47,461 bases of DNA from Hyphomicrobiales bacterium (GTDB lineage: Bacteria > Pseudomonadota > Alphaproteobacteria > Rhizobiales > JAJFHB01), in the NCBI GenBank assembly GCA_021775755.1, contig JAJFHE010000057.1, positions 1 to 47,461 on the forward strand, written 5' to 3'. The position numbers and the translations under genes were made by a program. This document shows, piece after piece, positions 27,006 through 36,575 of the stretch. The notes under the pieces are model-generated. The model was not told where the DNA came from. It did not search any database and saw only the letters and a list, made by a program, of their open reading frames with translations. How positions within the stretch are numbered: the first letter of the stretch is position 1; the number at the start of each line of letters is the position of its first letter.

Positions 27006-28628
27006 TCAGCGCCACAGTCCATCCACCCGGTCGTAGCTGTTGGAGCGCAAGTCCGAGCTTTCCGCCATCACCTTGTGCTTTTCGACGCGGTCCGCGGGCC
27101 CATACGGGAAGCCCTCACGATATTCGATGTAGCGCGGCACCTTGAAGGCGGCTAGATCGCGGAAGCAATGCTCGAAGACTGCTTCCGGCGGCACGTCCAC
27201 CGGGGTTCTACCCTCCATGAGCTGAATGTAGGCCTTGACCTCCTCACCACGATAGTCGTCGGGCACCGGCACTACGGCGGCTTCCTTGATGCCGGGGTGT
27301 GTGCGTAACACCGCCTCGACCTCGCGCGCGGCGATATTTTCCTCGCTGCGCCGGACCATGTCCTTCACACGGCCGACGATATAATGGAAACCCCGTTCGT
27401 CGCGGCGGAACAGGTCTCCAGTACGGAACCAGCCGTCTACGACGCTCTCCGCGTTGGCGTCGGGCTTGTTGTAGTAACCTTGGAGGATACCGGGCCCGCG
27501 CACCCAGAGCTCGCCCGGCGCGCCCTCTTCGACCGGCTCTGCGGTTTCCGGATCACGGATCGTCACCTCGCGGAAAGGTGCGGGAATACCGCACGACCCC
27601 GACCCCGACATGGTTTCCACTTCCATGGGCATATAGAGCGCACTGCCGACCTCCGTCATGCCGTACCACTCGCGCGCCGTGGTCTGAAAGCGACTTTCCA
27701 GGGGCGCGTGGCTCTCCGGCGTCAGACCGAACAGGCAGGCAAGTTTAAGGTCGTTTTTGCCGTCGTCTGGATGTTCGCGCTGCTTGAAAACCGGCTCGAA
27801 CATGAACACGAAATCTATGTTGTGCTCGCGCACCCACGGCATGAATTTCGATGCGCGCAGCATATCGGCGAAGTAAACCGCAGCCCCGTGATTGAGTGCG
27901 GCAACCACATAGAGTTGCGCGTCCATGTAGTAGAAAAACTGGGCACACAGGATGCGTTTGATCTCAAAATTGACCATCGCCACGCTGCACGCGCCCACTT
28001 CCAGCCAGTAACGGTGCGTTTGCATGCAGCCTTTCGGAAAACCGGTCGTGCCCGACGTGTACTGAATGTTCAGGAGGTTACTCTCTTCCACCGCCAACGG
28101 AGGCTCAAACTCCGCATCGCCCTGCGCAGCCAGATCCGGCCAGTGATGCGGCGACCCTTCGCGGCGGCCCCCAAGCGTTACAACACGCTCATCGGGGATC
28201 TTGAAGGAGGCTTTGTCGACGCCATCGAGAATGTCGAAGTAATCGGCGTGAAGGATCAGGAACTCCGCATCGGCATCGGACGTCACATAGGTCACTTCGC
28301 GCGCCGTGTAGCGGTTGTTGACCGGCACCATAACGGCTCCCAGCGTCGCCAGCGCCAGCCACGTGATCGGACAAGCCGGCAGGTTGGGCGCCATGAGGGC
28401 GACATGCGTGCCCTTTTTGACGCCGATCCGGTGCAGCCCGTCCGCGACACGGTGAACCTCGTCGCGCACCTCGGCAAAGGTCAGGCTAACGCCCTGCTCG
28501 AAGTAGTTGAACAACTCCAGGCCACCGAACTTCTCCGCCGCCACGTTCAGAAGGTCGCCCATACTGTCCGGCAGCGGCGTTGCCTCAACCGCACGATTGC
28601 GGGCGGCAAACTGTCCAAGATCCTGCAT
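27006..28628 (-). CDS. AMP-forming acyl-CoA ligase (CaiC-like)
   Basis: This 540-aa adenylate-forming enzyme activates a carboxylic acid to its CoA thioester. Core motifs are IQYTSGTTGFPKGCMQTH (ATP loop), WYGMTE, WFRTGDLFRRDERG and the hinge KDMVRRSEENIAAREVE. The SEENI spelling matches the crotonobetaine/carnitine-CoA ligase branch, a loose assignment. The start at 28628 was chosen because AGGAG lies six bases upstream; a start 15 bases earlier is also open. It follows terC by 30 bp. Confidence 0.9.
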   Translation of the reverse strand: MQDLGQFAARNRAVEATPLPDSMGDLLNVAAEKFGGLELFNYFEQGVSLTFAEVRDEVHRVADGLHRIGVKKGTHVALMAPNLPACPITWLALATLGAVMVPVNNRYTAREVTYVTSDADAEFLILHADYFDILDGVDKASFKIPDERVVTLGGRREGSPHHWPDLAAQGDAEFEPPLAVEESNLLNIQYTSGTTGFPKGCMQTHRYWLEVGACSVAMVNFEIKRILCAQFFYYMDAQLYVVAALNHGAAVYFADMLRASKFMPWVREHNIDFVFMFEPVFKQREHPDDGKNDLKLACLFGLTPESHAPLESRFQTTAREWYGMTEVGSALYMPMEVETMSGSGSCGIPAPFREVTIRDPETAEPVEEGAPGELWVRGPGILQGYYNKPDANAESVVDGWFRTGDLFRRDERGFHYIVGRVKDMVRRSEENIAAREVEAVLRTHPGIKEAAVVPVPDDYRGEEVKAYIQLMEGRTPVDVPPEAVFEHCFRDLAAFKVPRYIEYREGFPYGPADRVEKHKVMAESSDLRSNSYDRVDGLWR

Positions 28629-28658
28629 TGTGGACTCCTGCATCTGAACCCCAGTGTG

Positions 28659-29447
28659 TCAGTGTCCCATCTCCGCTTCATGCTGGCGCATCAGTTTCTG
28701 ACGGTAGCGGCTCTGCACAACGTCAACGGCAACCATGACGAAGATGACGAAGTAGAAGGTCGTCTTGGCCATCGGCTCAACCGGCAAGCCAAACAGCGTC
28801 AGATGCGCGAGATGCCCGCCTTCGGAGATCAGCAGAATGCCCACGATGAACAGGATGAAGAGCCCGAGCACTTCATACATACGGTTGCGCTTGAGGAACT
28901 CCGATACGTGATCGGCAAGCCAGATCATCATGGCGCCGGAAATCACGATGGCCGTCGCCATGACGAGGAAAACTTCGCTTAACGCCATGGCGGAGAGGAT
29001 CGAGTCGAACGAGAACACCAGGTTCATGACGATGATCCATGTCATCACTTTGAAGACGGAACCGGGTCCGGATTTTTCCACGCCTTCGATGTCATCGACG
29101 GCGAGCATGTGCATGATCTCCTTCATCGCCGTGTACATGATGAAAACGCCGCCGACGAGCACGATCACCGCGTGCACATTGAACGTGCCCTCGACGAAGC
29201 CTGAAAGGTGGATCGACCAGAACGGGTCCTGAAAATACTGCACGGCCTCCAGCAGAACGAAGAGCAGGACAATGCGCAGTCCAATGGCAATGCCGATGCC
29301 CATGCGCCGTACATAGGCCTGCTTTTCCGGCGGTGCGCGCTTCGACTCAATCGATATGTAGAGCAGATTGTCGAAGCCGAGCACCGCCTGAAGCACGACG
29401 AGCATGGCAAGGGTGAAAAGGTTGTCGAGACTAAACAGATTTTCCAT
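28659..29447 (-). CDS. TerC-family integral membrane protein
   Basis: This 262-aa protein has about seven to eight membrane helices and the TerC acidic motifs GFDNLLYISI and VFSFDSILSA. TerC proteins are linked to metal (Mn, tellurite) handling or to metalation of exported proteins. It is upstream of the acyl-CoA ligase on the same strand. A 258-bp dispersed repeat lies about 100 bp upstream of its start. Confidence 0.9.
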   Translation of the reverse strand: MENLFSLDNLFTLAMLVVLQAVLGFDNLLYISIESKRAPPEKQAYVRRMGIGIAIGLRIVLLFVLLEAVQYFQDPFWSIHLSGFVEGTFNVHAVIVLVGGVFIMYTAMKEIMHMLAVDDIEGVEKSGPGSVFKVMTWIIVMNLVFSFDSILSAMALSEVFLVMATAIVISGAMMIWLADHVSEFLKRNRMYEVLGLFILFIVGILLISEGGHLAHLTLFGLPVEPMAKTTFYFVIFVMVAVDVVQSRYRQKLMRQHEAEMGH

Positions 29448-29548
29448 CGCGGATGTTCCGTGGTTGGGGCGAATCCTCGCCGCCGACTATCTGCGCGACG
29501 GCGGGTGATTTCAAGATGGGAGCGAAAACGGCTAGAACACGCCCTTAC

Positions 29549-29806
29549 ACCAAGGGCGGCAATTGTTGACCCGTTTCACCGGGATGATTTTACCCTCCGG
29601 CAAGGCGCGTACTGCGCCGCGGTACAGGTGCCGTAAGCAGTACGCAACGCTGCGGGAGGGCAAAATCACCCGGCCTGCAGTGGGCCATTCCGGCCCGTCG
29701 ACCACGTTGCGGGCCTTGTCCGATACACCGCATCGCACTGCGGCCCGCGCCTCGTCGAGCGAGCCGGAATGGCTCATGAAATGCGTCAATAATTGCCACC
29801 CGTGGT
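29549..29806. repeat. 258-bp palindromic dispersed element, copy A
   Basis: The ends are inverted repeats: ACCAAGGGCGGCAATT at the left, and its diverged complement at the right. Inside lie two large hairpin domains, one around the TTTTACCCTCC/GGAGGGCAAAA pair and one around GCCATTCC/GGAATGGC. By-eye comparison with copy B finds about 14 differences and no gaps. Its right end runs into the aminotransferase gene and supplies that gene's last codons and stop. Confidence 0.88.
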
Positions 29807-30916
29807 ATTACTGAGGGTTTCGTCGAACCGATGCATGCCGTCGGCAAAATCGCGACAGCCAAGGCCGAGGCGGAAGTGGCGGTCGCCTGCATCGAACACC
29901 GTGCTTGGCGCCAGCAGGATGCGACCCTTCTCAAGCAGAGTTTTGCTCATGTCCGCACTGCCGCCGGGGCCCAGCCATTCGGGAAACGCGTTGACGCCCG
30001 CACGCGGGCGCGTCCAGGCAAAGAGGTTGTCGTGGCGCGCGAAGAATTGACCGGCGATATGAGCATTTTCCCGCAGTATCTTCGCATTCCGATTCACGAC
30101 TTTGTCCGCGTTGCGCAACGCCAGGGTCGCGAAAAACTCGCTGGGCGCAGGCAGAAAGCTGTTCAGATGAAAGCGCAAGGCCCGCACCGGGTCCAGAACC
30201 GCGTCATCGGCGCAGGCAAGCCACCCGACACGCAAGCCCGGGGCGCCAAAGATCTTGGAGACCGAATGCATCGAAACGGCCTTCTCGTAGCGCTCTGCGA
30301 GTGGCGCGAATTCGTTGCCTTCCAGTGACAGACCGGCATAGATCTCATCGCTCAAAAGCGTAGCGCCGTGGCGACGCAAAATGGCGAGCAGTTCATCGAT
30401 ATAGGTCTCCTCCGGCATGAAGCCTGTCGGGTTGGACGGGAAATTGACAATCACCCATTTGGCCGGCGTACCGAGCAGGCGGTCGAGTTCGCTAAGATCG
30501 GGAGCCCAGCCATCTTCCTCGCGACCCCGCCACTCAACGATTTCCGCGCCGCGCCACGCCGGGACAGTCATATAGCTTTGATAACACGGCACCTGACAGA
30601 TCACCCGGTCGCCCGGTTCCACATGGGCGAGCGCGAACACTCCCAACGTCGCGTCAATGCCGCTGGTGGCGATAACGTTTCCGGCTTTCAGCCCGTCGTA
30701 GCGCTCCGCAATCGCGGCACGAAGCGCGGCCGAACCGTCAAGGCCCGTATAGCCGAGCCTGATCTGCTCGAAGCCTTCGCGGGTGCCGGGCTCCAACGCT
30801 AGCAGTTCTTTGACCGTGATGGGTTCGGCAAAAGACTGACTGAGGTTGAACTCGGCGCTGCCCGCACCCGGCGCATAGAAGAATTCCTTGAGGTCGAATG
30901 GATCCAGCGAGGCCAT
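29786..30916 (-). CDS. Class I/II pyridoxal-phosphate aminotransferase
   Basis: This 376-aa aminotransferase has the PLP lysine in HSVSKIFGAPGLRVGW, the NFPSNPTGF stretch with the conserved Asn, and DEIYAGL. It transfers an amino group between an amino acid and a keto acid; the substrate is not clear. The start at 30916 has CGGAG upstream. The final codons (Thr-Thr-Gly-Gly-Asn-Tyr-stop) come from the terminal repeat of the 258-bp element, so the native C-terminus was altered by its insertion. It lies 83 bp downstream of the stress-protein gene. Confidence 0.88.
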   Translation of the reverse strand: MASLDPFDLKEFFYAPGAGSAEFNLSQSFAEPITVKELLALEPGTREGFEQIRLGYTGLDGSAALRAAIAERYDGLKAGNVIATSGIDATLGVFALAHVEPGDRVICQVPCYQSYMTVPAWRGAEIVEWRGREEDGWAPDLSELDRLLGTPAKWVIVNFPSNPTGFMPEETYIDELLAILRRHGATLLSDEIYAGLSLEGNEFAPLAERYEKAVSMHSVSKIFGAPGLRVGWLACADDAVLDPVRALRFHLNSFLPAPSEFFATLALRNADKVVNRNAKILRENAHIAGQFFARHDNLFAWTRPRAGVNAFPEWLGPGGSADMSKTLLEKGRILLAPSTVFDAGDRHFRLGLGCRDFADGMHRFDETLSNTTGGNY

Positions 30917-30999
30917 GTAAAGTCTCCGGCGCGCAATATGGGCGGCGGACAGAATTACCGCGTCGACGCCATCAAGGAAAGAGCCAGACCGTTTCGCAT

Positions 31000-31488
31000 T
31001 CACTTGACGGACAGGCAGGTACACTCCGCGCGGGCGAACACTGTCGACGATACACTGCCAAACGATCCCTCACCGGAGGCTCTTGCACCCCTGCACCCCA
31101 TGACGATGGTGCTGGCACCGGTCCGCTGGTGCGCAATGAGGATGCACTCCGCCGGGTCTCCGGATTCCATATCGAGGACGTCGACCTCGATACCGCGCCG
31201 GCGCACCCGGGCCGCGGCCTGCTCGAGGATCTTCTCGCCGACCGCCTTGAGCAGATCGTATGACGGCGCGCCGCTGGCTCGTGCGGCAACCTCGAGCAAA
31301 GCCTCCTTCAGTTCAGTGTCGAAGGTGCTTGCGATCTCCATGCCGAGCAGTTCACTGGCCCACCGGGCCTTTGACACGACATGGAGTAACGAAATCCGGC
31401 CTCCGTACTTCTCCGCCAGATCGCAGGCAATGTGTAGTGCCTTCAGGGCATGGTCCGATCCGTCGACCGGCACCAGGATCGTATGCAT
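31000..31488 (-). CDS. Universal stress protein (UspA family)
   Basis: This 162-aa UspA-fold protein starts MHTILVPVDGSDHALKAL. The ATP-binding motif G-x2-G-x9-G-S is present in GCRGARASGEGSFGSVSS. Such proteins bind ATP and help cells in starvation or oxidative stress. It is followed 83 bp downstream by the aminotransferase. Confidence 0.92.
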   Translation of the reverse strand: MHTILVPVDGSDHALKALHIACDLAEKYGGRISLLHVVSKARWASELLGMEIASTFDTELKEALLEVAARASGAPSYDLLKAVGEKILEQAAARVRRRGIEVDVLDMESGDPAECILIAHQRTGASTIVMGCRGARASGEGSFGSVSSTVFARAECTCLSVK

Positions 31489-31549
31489 GAGCCAAAGCCT
31501 TCTGCTTCACGTGGTATCCACAGTAGCACCGGCGCGAGTTTATGCCATG

Positions 31550-33604
31550 TTAACTCGCCCTTACTTGCGCGATGAACTGGTCCACTTCGGATTTCAATAC
31601 GTTTGTCTGCTCTGAAAGCTCATTCGCCGCCGCCGTTACCTGGCTTGCAGCACCGCCAGCCTCCTGAGCGTCCTGGTTGACGCCGACCACGCTTTGCGAC
31701 ACTTCGCTGGTACCGGCCGCGGCTTCCTGCACATTCTGCGATATTTCCTGTGTCGTTGTCTGTTGCTGATCCATCGTCGTGGCGATCCATTCGGAGGTTT
31801 CGTTCAGTTCCTTAATAACCTCGCTCATGGCACTCATTGACGTGGCGGCATCGCCGGTCGCCGCCTGGATCTCCTGGATCTGCCGGCCGATGCCTTCCGT
31901 CGCGCTGCCTGTCTGTGTGGCCAGTTCCTTGACCTCGGATGCAACCACGGCAAAGCCTTTGCCGGCTTCCCCGGCACGGGCCGATTCAATGGTCGCGTTC
32001 AAGGCCAGAAGGTTGGTCTGCTCGGCAATATCAGAGATGATGTTCACGATCTCATTTATTTTTTCGGTCTGCTCAGCCAACGCTTCAATCTGCGCTCGGG
32101 TCTGGTCGACATTCTCAACCGCCGTGCGAGACGCCTGCGAGGCCTGCACAACCCGCTGATTGGTATCGGCGATGGATGTCGCCATTTCTTCAGCCGCAGC
32201 CGCCACGGTTTGGACGTTTGCCGCGGCCTGTTCGGAGGCCGAAGCAGCAGAGCCCGCCCGCATGCTTGTCTGCTCGGCGATGGTCGACATGGACTGGGCT
32301 GTGCTCGTAAGCTCGGTCGCGGCGGATGAAACGATAGAGATGACGTTGCCGACCCGCGTTTCGAAGTCGTTGGCCAGTTCCTGCATCATCCGGCGCTTTT
32401 CAGCTTCCTCCTGCTCGGCGATTTCAATCTGACGCGCTTCCAGCGCAAGCTTTTCTATGGCGTTGTCCTTGAACACCTGCACGCTCTTGACGATTTCTCC
32501 GATTTCATTGGAACGCATCGCCGGCAGTTCTATTTCGACGTTTCCAGCGGCCAGGCTCGTCATGGCCGATATGATGCCTCGGAAAGATCCGTTGATGCCG
32601 CGGATGATCATAGTGGAGAAGAAGAGGACAAGAGCCAGAGCCGCGGCCATCTCGACAGCTGCCCACATAAGACCGTTTCTGGCCGCGCCGTTGAGCGCGC
32701 TGATTTCCGCCAGAAGGTCGGCGCTCAACTGATCTTCGATCTGCTTCAGACCGTTGATCTTTCCGGTAATAGTCGAAAACCACTGCTCGGCCGTAATGCT
32801 GCCGACGTTGCCCGAAAGCCCGCCTGAGACGATGGTAACGCGCATCCGCTTGACGGTGCTTGCGGCTTCGCCCGATATGACGTTCTGAAAAAGTGCCTGC
32901 TGTTCGGCCGTCGCATAACCCAGGAACGTGTTGTTGTAGGTGTTCTGGGTTGAAATCAGGAGCTTGAATTTGTCCATCAAACTGGCACTGAACTGCCCGG
33001 CGGCAAGGCCATTCGCCCCGACGGCACGTTCAAGACCGGCGCGTTCCTTGCCATGCAGAAAACTGGTGTAAGCGAAGACCCGCGCGACAATTCCAGGATC
33101 GCTGCTCAACAAGGCCATCGATCCGATCAACGCAAGTTTCCGGCGGTTCAAATCCGTGTAGTAGCCAATCGCCTCGGGAATCTCGACGGCAAGAGCGTCA
33201 ACGCGTTTTCGTATGGCCGTCACGTCCTCCAGCGCGCTCAATATGGCCCGCATGTCTGCGCTGAAGGCATCCCCGTAGCCTTCCATTGCAAAACCGGCCA
33301 GAAACTGTCGCAATTCAGTGCGTTGCGCATCCGTGAGCTGGCGCTGAGTGGCAAGCTCCGATGAAAACCTGGTGCCGCCGCTGCTCAGAAAGCCCGCTGT
33401 GACACCACGTTCTTTCTGTTGCTCGTGTACGAGCGCACTGAGCCGGACCGACAGCGTCATCAGCTGATCGAGCTTTTCCGTTTCAACGCTTGTCCGGAAG
33501 TCTTCGTAAACGATTTGCGAGGAAAACACAGTGGCGATCATCATCGGAACGATGGCCACCACGACAATCATATGGGATATCTTCAAATTCCGCAGGAAAT
33601 TCAT
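31550..33604 (-). CDS. Methyl-accepting chemotaxis protein with NIT sensor domain
   Basis: The 684-aa receptor has a first membrane helix (about residues 10-30) and a periplasmic nitrate/nitrite-sensing (NIT) domain with [21 protein letters not shown] second membrane helix lies near 312-335, followed by a HAMP linker and a signalling domain from about 430 with the hairpin tip [20 protein letters not shown]. It should sense an anion and signal through CheA. No che genes are nearby, so it is an orphan receptor. GGAGG precedes the start. Confidence 0.93.
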   Translation of the reverse strand: MNFLRNLKISHMIVVVAIVPMMIATVFSSQIVYEDFRTSVETEKLDQLMTLSVRLSALVHEQQKERGVTAGFLSSGGTRFSSELATQRQLTDAQRTELRQFLAGFAMEGYGDAFSADMRAILSALEDVTAIRKRVDALAVEIPEAIGYYTDLNRRKLALIGSMALLSSDPGIVARVFAYTSFLHGKERAGLERAVGANGLAAGQFSASLMDKFKLLISTQNTYNNTFLGYATAEQQALFQNVISGEAASTVKRMRVTIVSGGLSGNVGSITAEQWFSTITGKINGLKQIEDQLSADLLAEISALNGAARNGLMWAAVEMAAALALVLFFSTMIIRGINGSFRGIISAMTSLAAGNVEIELPAMRSNEIGEIVKSVQVFKDNAIEKLALEARQIEIAEQEEAEKRRMMQELANDFETRVGNVISIVSSAATELTSTAQSMSTIAEQTSMRAGSAASASEQAAANVQTVAAAAEEMATSIADTNQRVVQASQASRTAVENVDQTRAQIEALAEQTEKINEIVNIISDIAEQTNLLALNATIESARAGEAGKGFAVVASEVKELATQTGSATEGIGRQIQEIQAATGDAATSMSAMSEVIKELNETSEWIATTMDQQQTTTQEISQNVQEAAAGTSEVSQSVVGVNQDAQEAGGAASQVTAAANELSEQTNVLKSEVDQFIAQVRAS

Positions 33605-33854
33605 TCCAACCGTCCTCCACTAGTCTTTGCGATGCTGACAGCGAAGTGCGGCGCTGCCGGGATCAAGAACCGTGAAGAAGCAATTCCCCCGCCCTGCAGG
33701 CCCTCCCCAGAGCCCTGCAGTTACCCGGAATGTTACGTGCAGTGTACGGAACTTAACTCCTTCATGGTTACCCGGGAGTAAATGGGAGAATGAAATACCG
33801 CGCACCGCCTGAGAGAGAATTGCACGCGTAATTTTTGACGCCCCGCAGGCCCGC

Positions 33855-35516
33855 TCACACCCGATCCAGTACGGCATCGTGATCCGCACCGTCGAGCATC
33901 CCGTAGGTATATCGCCAGCCGCCGCCGAAGCGGCTTGCGATGAAGGCGTCGGCGATGGGTTGCGGGGCGTTGTGGCGCAGAAGTCCCGCTGCGGTAACGA
34001 GCGCGAGGCGCTCCACCACCTGCCGCGCGTTGGCCTCAAGCCCTGAGGGTTCGGCAATGTGCGTTGCGATGTCGTCCAGGGCCGACTTGAGGCGCGGGTC
34101 GCCGTCCACCAGATCCGCAAGGTCCGCATGAACGGCCTGCAGGCTGTGGGGCTCCTTGTGGAGAACGCGCAGGACATCGAGACACATGACGTTGCCGGAG
34201 CCTTCCCAGATCGCGTTGAGGGGCGCTTCACGGTAAAGCCGCGCAAGCACACCCTCCTCCACATAACCGTTGCCGCCCATGCATTCCATCGCCTCGCAAA
34301 CGAATGGCGGCACGGCTTTGCAGACCCAATATTTGATGACCGGGGTCATGACGCGGGCAAAGGCTGCTTCGCTTTCGTCGCCGTCAGCGCGATCGAAGGC
34401 GCGCGCAAGCCGGAACACCAGTCCCACCGCCGCCTCGACATCGAGCGCCAGATCGCTCAGCACCTGCCGCATCAGGGGTTGGTCGATGAGTTTCTTCTGA
34501 AACACCGTGCGATAACGCGCATGATGAGCGGCATTCGCAAGCGCCTGGCGCATGAGGCCGGCGGACGCCACGGCGCAGTCGAGACGGGTGTAGGTAATCA
34601 TGTCGATGATCGTTGGCACCCCCCGCCCTTCTTCGCCAACCAACTGTCCGTGGCAGCCGTGAAACTCCACCTCCGAGGAGGCATTCGAGCGGTTTCCGAG
34701 CTTGTCTTTCAGCCGTTGGAATTGCAGCTCATTGACCGACCCGTCTGGTTTGAACCTCGGCACCAGAAAACACGAAAGGCCGCCCGGCGCCTGCGCCAGC
34801 ATGAGAAAACCATCGCACATCGGCGCCGACATAAACCACTTGTGGCCGGTCAATGCGTAGGCTGTTCCCGGCCCGCCGCCTTTCAATGGCTCTGCTACAG
34901 TGGAATTGGCGCGCACGTCCGTGCCGCCCTGTTTCTCGGTCATGCCCATGCCAAGCGTGCAGGCGCGTTTCTGCGAGGCCGGCTTGAAGGATGGGTCGTA
35001 GTCGCGCACCGTCAGCCGCGGCAGCCATTCCTTTGCCAGTTCCGGCTGCTTCAATAGCGCGGGCACCACCGCATTGGTCATCGTCGTCGGACAGCTATGG
35101 CCAGGTTCCAGCTGCTGCTGCATATAGACGAGCCCGGCACGGGCCACATGGCGTCCCGGTTGCGCGTCCCCGCCGTTACGCAGATGTTCCCATGTCAGGC
35201 AGTGAACGCCCGCAGTCATGCTGATGTGCATGATATCATGCCAGGCGGGATGGAACTCCACCGTGTCGAGGCGATGGCCCTTTATATCGAACGGCTTGAG
35301 CTTCGGCGAATTCTCGTTGGCCAGACGTGACAGTTCGAGCGCCTGCGCACTGCCGGCGATCGCGCCATAGGCGGTTAGATCGTTCACGGCATAGTCGCCG
35401 CCTTCGCGTGCAACGGCCTCGCCCAGAGCGACATCGGATGTGTAGATATTGACATCCTCGAACGGCGGCGACTGGTTGAGGACTTCATGGGTCGAATGGG
35501 GATCGGTCGCGGTCAT
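33855..35516 (-). CDS. Acyl-CoA dehydrogenase family protein, AidB-like
   Basis: This 553-aa protein has the length and architecture of the AidB branch of acyl-CoA dehydrogenases, longer than ordinary family members. Features are [28 protein letters not shown], and [19 protein letters not shown] near the FAD-binding end. It oxidises an acyl-CoA using FAD or protects DNA from alkylation; the sequence alone cannot choose. The start at 35516 has GGAGA upstream. It is divergent from pyrB. Confidence 0.9.
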   Translation of the reverse strand: MTATDPHSTHEVLNQSPPFEDVNIYTSDVALGEAVAREGGDYAVNDLTAYGAIAGSAQALELSRLANENSPKLKPFDIKGHRLDTVEFHPAWHDIMHISMTAGVHCLTWEHLRNGGDAQPGRHVARAGLVYMQQQLEPGHSCPTTMTNAVVPALLKQPELAKEWLPRLTVRDYDPSFKPASQKRACTLGMGMTEKQGGTDVRANSTVAEPLKGGGPGTAYALTGHKWFMSAPMCDGFLMLAQAPGGLSCFLVPRFKPDGSVNELQFQRLKDKLGNRSNASSEVEFHGCHGQLVGEEGRGVPTIIDMITYTRLDCAVASAGLMRQALANAAHHARYRTVFQKKLIDQPLMRQVLSDLALDVEAAVGLVFRLARAFDRADGDESEAAFARVMTPVIKYWVCKAVPPFVCEAMECMGGNGYVEEGVLARLYREAPLNAIWEGSGNVMCLDVLRVLHKEPHSLQAVHADLADLVDGDPRLKSALDDIATHIAEPSGLEANARQVVERLALVTAAGLLRHNAPQPIADAFIASRFGGGWRYTYGMLDGADHDAVLDRV

Positions 35517-35570
35517 GACGGTTCTCCACACAATTTTGGTCAGCCTATCACGAATTGCCGGTTTGCGCTC

Positions 35571-35599
35571 TTGCCCAAGGTCGCGGGGAGCCCTATACA
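35571..35599 (+). promoter_or_regulatory. Candidate pyrB promoter giving a near-leaderless mRNA
   Basis: TTGCCC (35571-35576) and TATACA (35594-35599) are separated by exactly 17 bp. The expected start point, 6-8 bases past the -10 box, would fall within about four bases of the pyrB ATG at 35610. No Shine-Dalgarno sequence is present at normal distance. Confidence 0.5.
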
Positions 35600-35609
35600 G
35601 TCGCTTTCA

Positions 35610-36575
35610 ATGAACGCTGAAAACACCGGCCCCGCCCCTATTTTGCGGCACCAGCACCTGCTGGGCATCGAGGGGCTTTCTCCTTCTGAAATCAATGCTC
35701 TGCTCGATCTTGCTGACAAGTATGTCGAGCTGAACCGCCAGATCGATAAAAAGCAGGACATCCTGCGCGGCCGCACACAGATCAACCTGTTCTTCGAGGC
35801 CTCGACCCGGACGCAGAGTTCATTTGAGCTCGCGGGCAAACGCCTGGGCGCCGACGTCATGAACATGTCGGTCACCAGTTCGTCCGTTAAGAAAGGCGAG
35901 ACCGTTGTCGACACGGCGATGACGCTCAACGCCATGCATCCCGACATTCTCGTCGTGCGCCACCACGCGGCGGGCGCGGTGGAGCTTTTGTCGCAAAAGG
36001 TGCGTTGCGCGGTGGTCAATGGCGGCGATGGCAGTCACGAACATCCGACACAGGCGCTTCTCGACGCGCTCACCATTCGCCGCCGCAAGGGCAACATTCA
36101 GGGCCTCACTGTGGCGATCTGCGGCGATATTCTGCACAGCCGCGTGGCGCGCTCGAACATTCTGCTGCTCAACGCGCTCGGCGCACGGGTGCGCATTATC
36201 GCGCCGACAACACTGCTGCCCGGCGCCGCCGACAGGCTCGGCGTCGAAGTCTTCACCAACATGGAAAGCGGCCTTGAGGGGTGCGACATCGTTATGATGT
36301 TGCGCCTTCAACTTGAACGTATGAACGGCTCCTATGTGCCGTCGACACGTGAGTATTTTCATCTGTTCGGTCTCGACGAAGAAAAACTCGCCCTCGCCAA
36401 ACCCGACGCGCTGGTGATGCATCCCGGCCCGATCAACCGCGGCATCGAGATCGACAGCCTCGTGGCCGACGGCCTGAAGAGCGTCATTCACGAGCAGGTC
36501 GAGATGGGCGTCGCGGTGCGCATGGCCGTGCTTGAGGCGCTTGCCCGCAACCTGCCCGGCGGAGGCAACGGGTGA
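35610..36575 (+). CDS. pyrB: Aspartate carbamoyltransferase, catalytic subunit
   Basis: This 321-aa enzyme condenses aspartate with carbamoyl phosphate in pyrimidine synthesis. The carbamoyl-phosphate motif STRT is in [16 protein letters not shown] (near residue 65), and [15 protein letters not shown] and HPGPINRG are also present. Start ATG 35610 fits the family length; a longer in-frame ORF extends upstream into the promoter. It overlaps the next gene by one base (TGATG). No pyrI lies nearby, so regulation may come from the dihydroorotase-like partner. Confidence 0.96.
   Translation: MNAENTGPAPILRHQHLLGIEGLSPSEINALLDLADKYVELNRQIDKKQDILRGRTQINLFFEASTRTQSSFELAGKRLGADVMNMSVTSSSVKKGETVVDTAMTLNAMHPDILVVRHHAAGAVELLSQKVRCAVVNGGDGSHEHPTQALLDALTIRRRKGNIQGLTVAICGDILHSRVARSNILLLNALGARVRIIAPTTLLPGAADRLGVEVFTNMESGLEGCDIVMMLRLQLERMNGSYVPSTREYFHLFGLDEEKLALAKPDALVMHPGPINRGIEIDSLVADGLKSVIHEQVEMGVAVRMAVLEALARNLPGGGNG

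Noticed and set aside
27384-28982. 532-codon open frame antisense to the acyl-CoA ligase and terC
   Set aside because: It spans two well-supported genes on the other strand and shows no domain or start signal.
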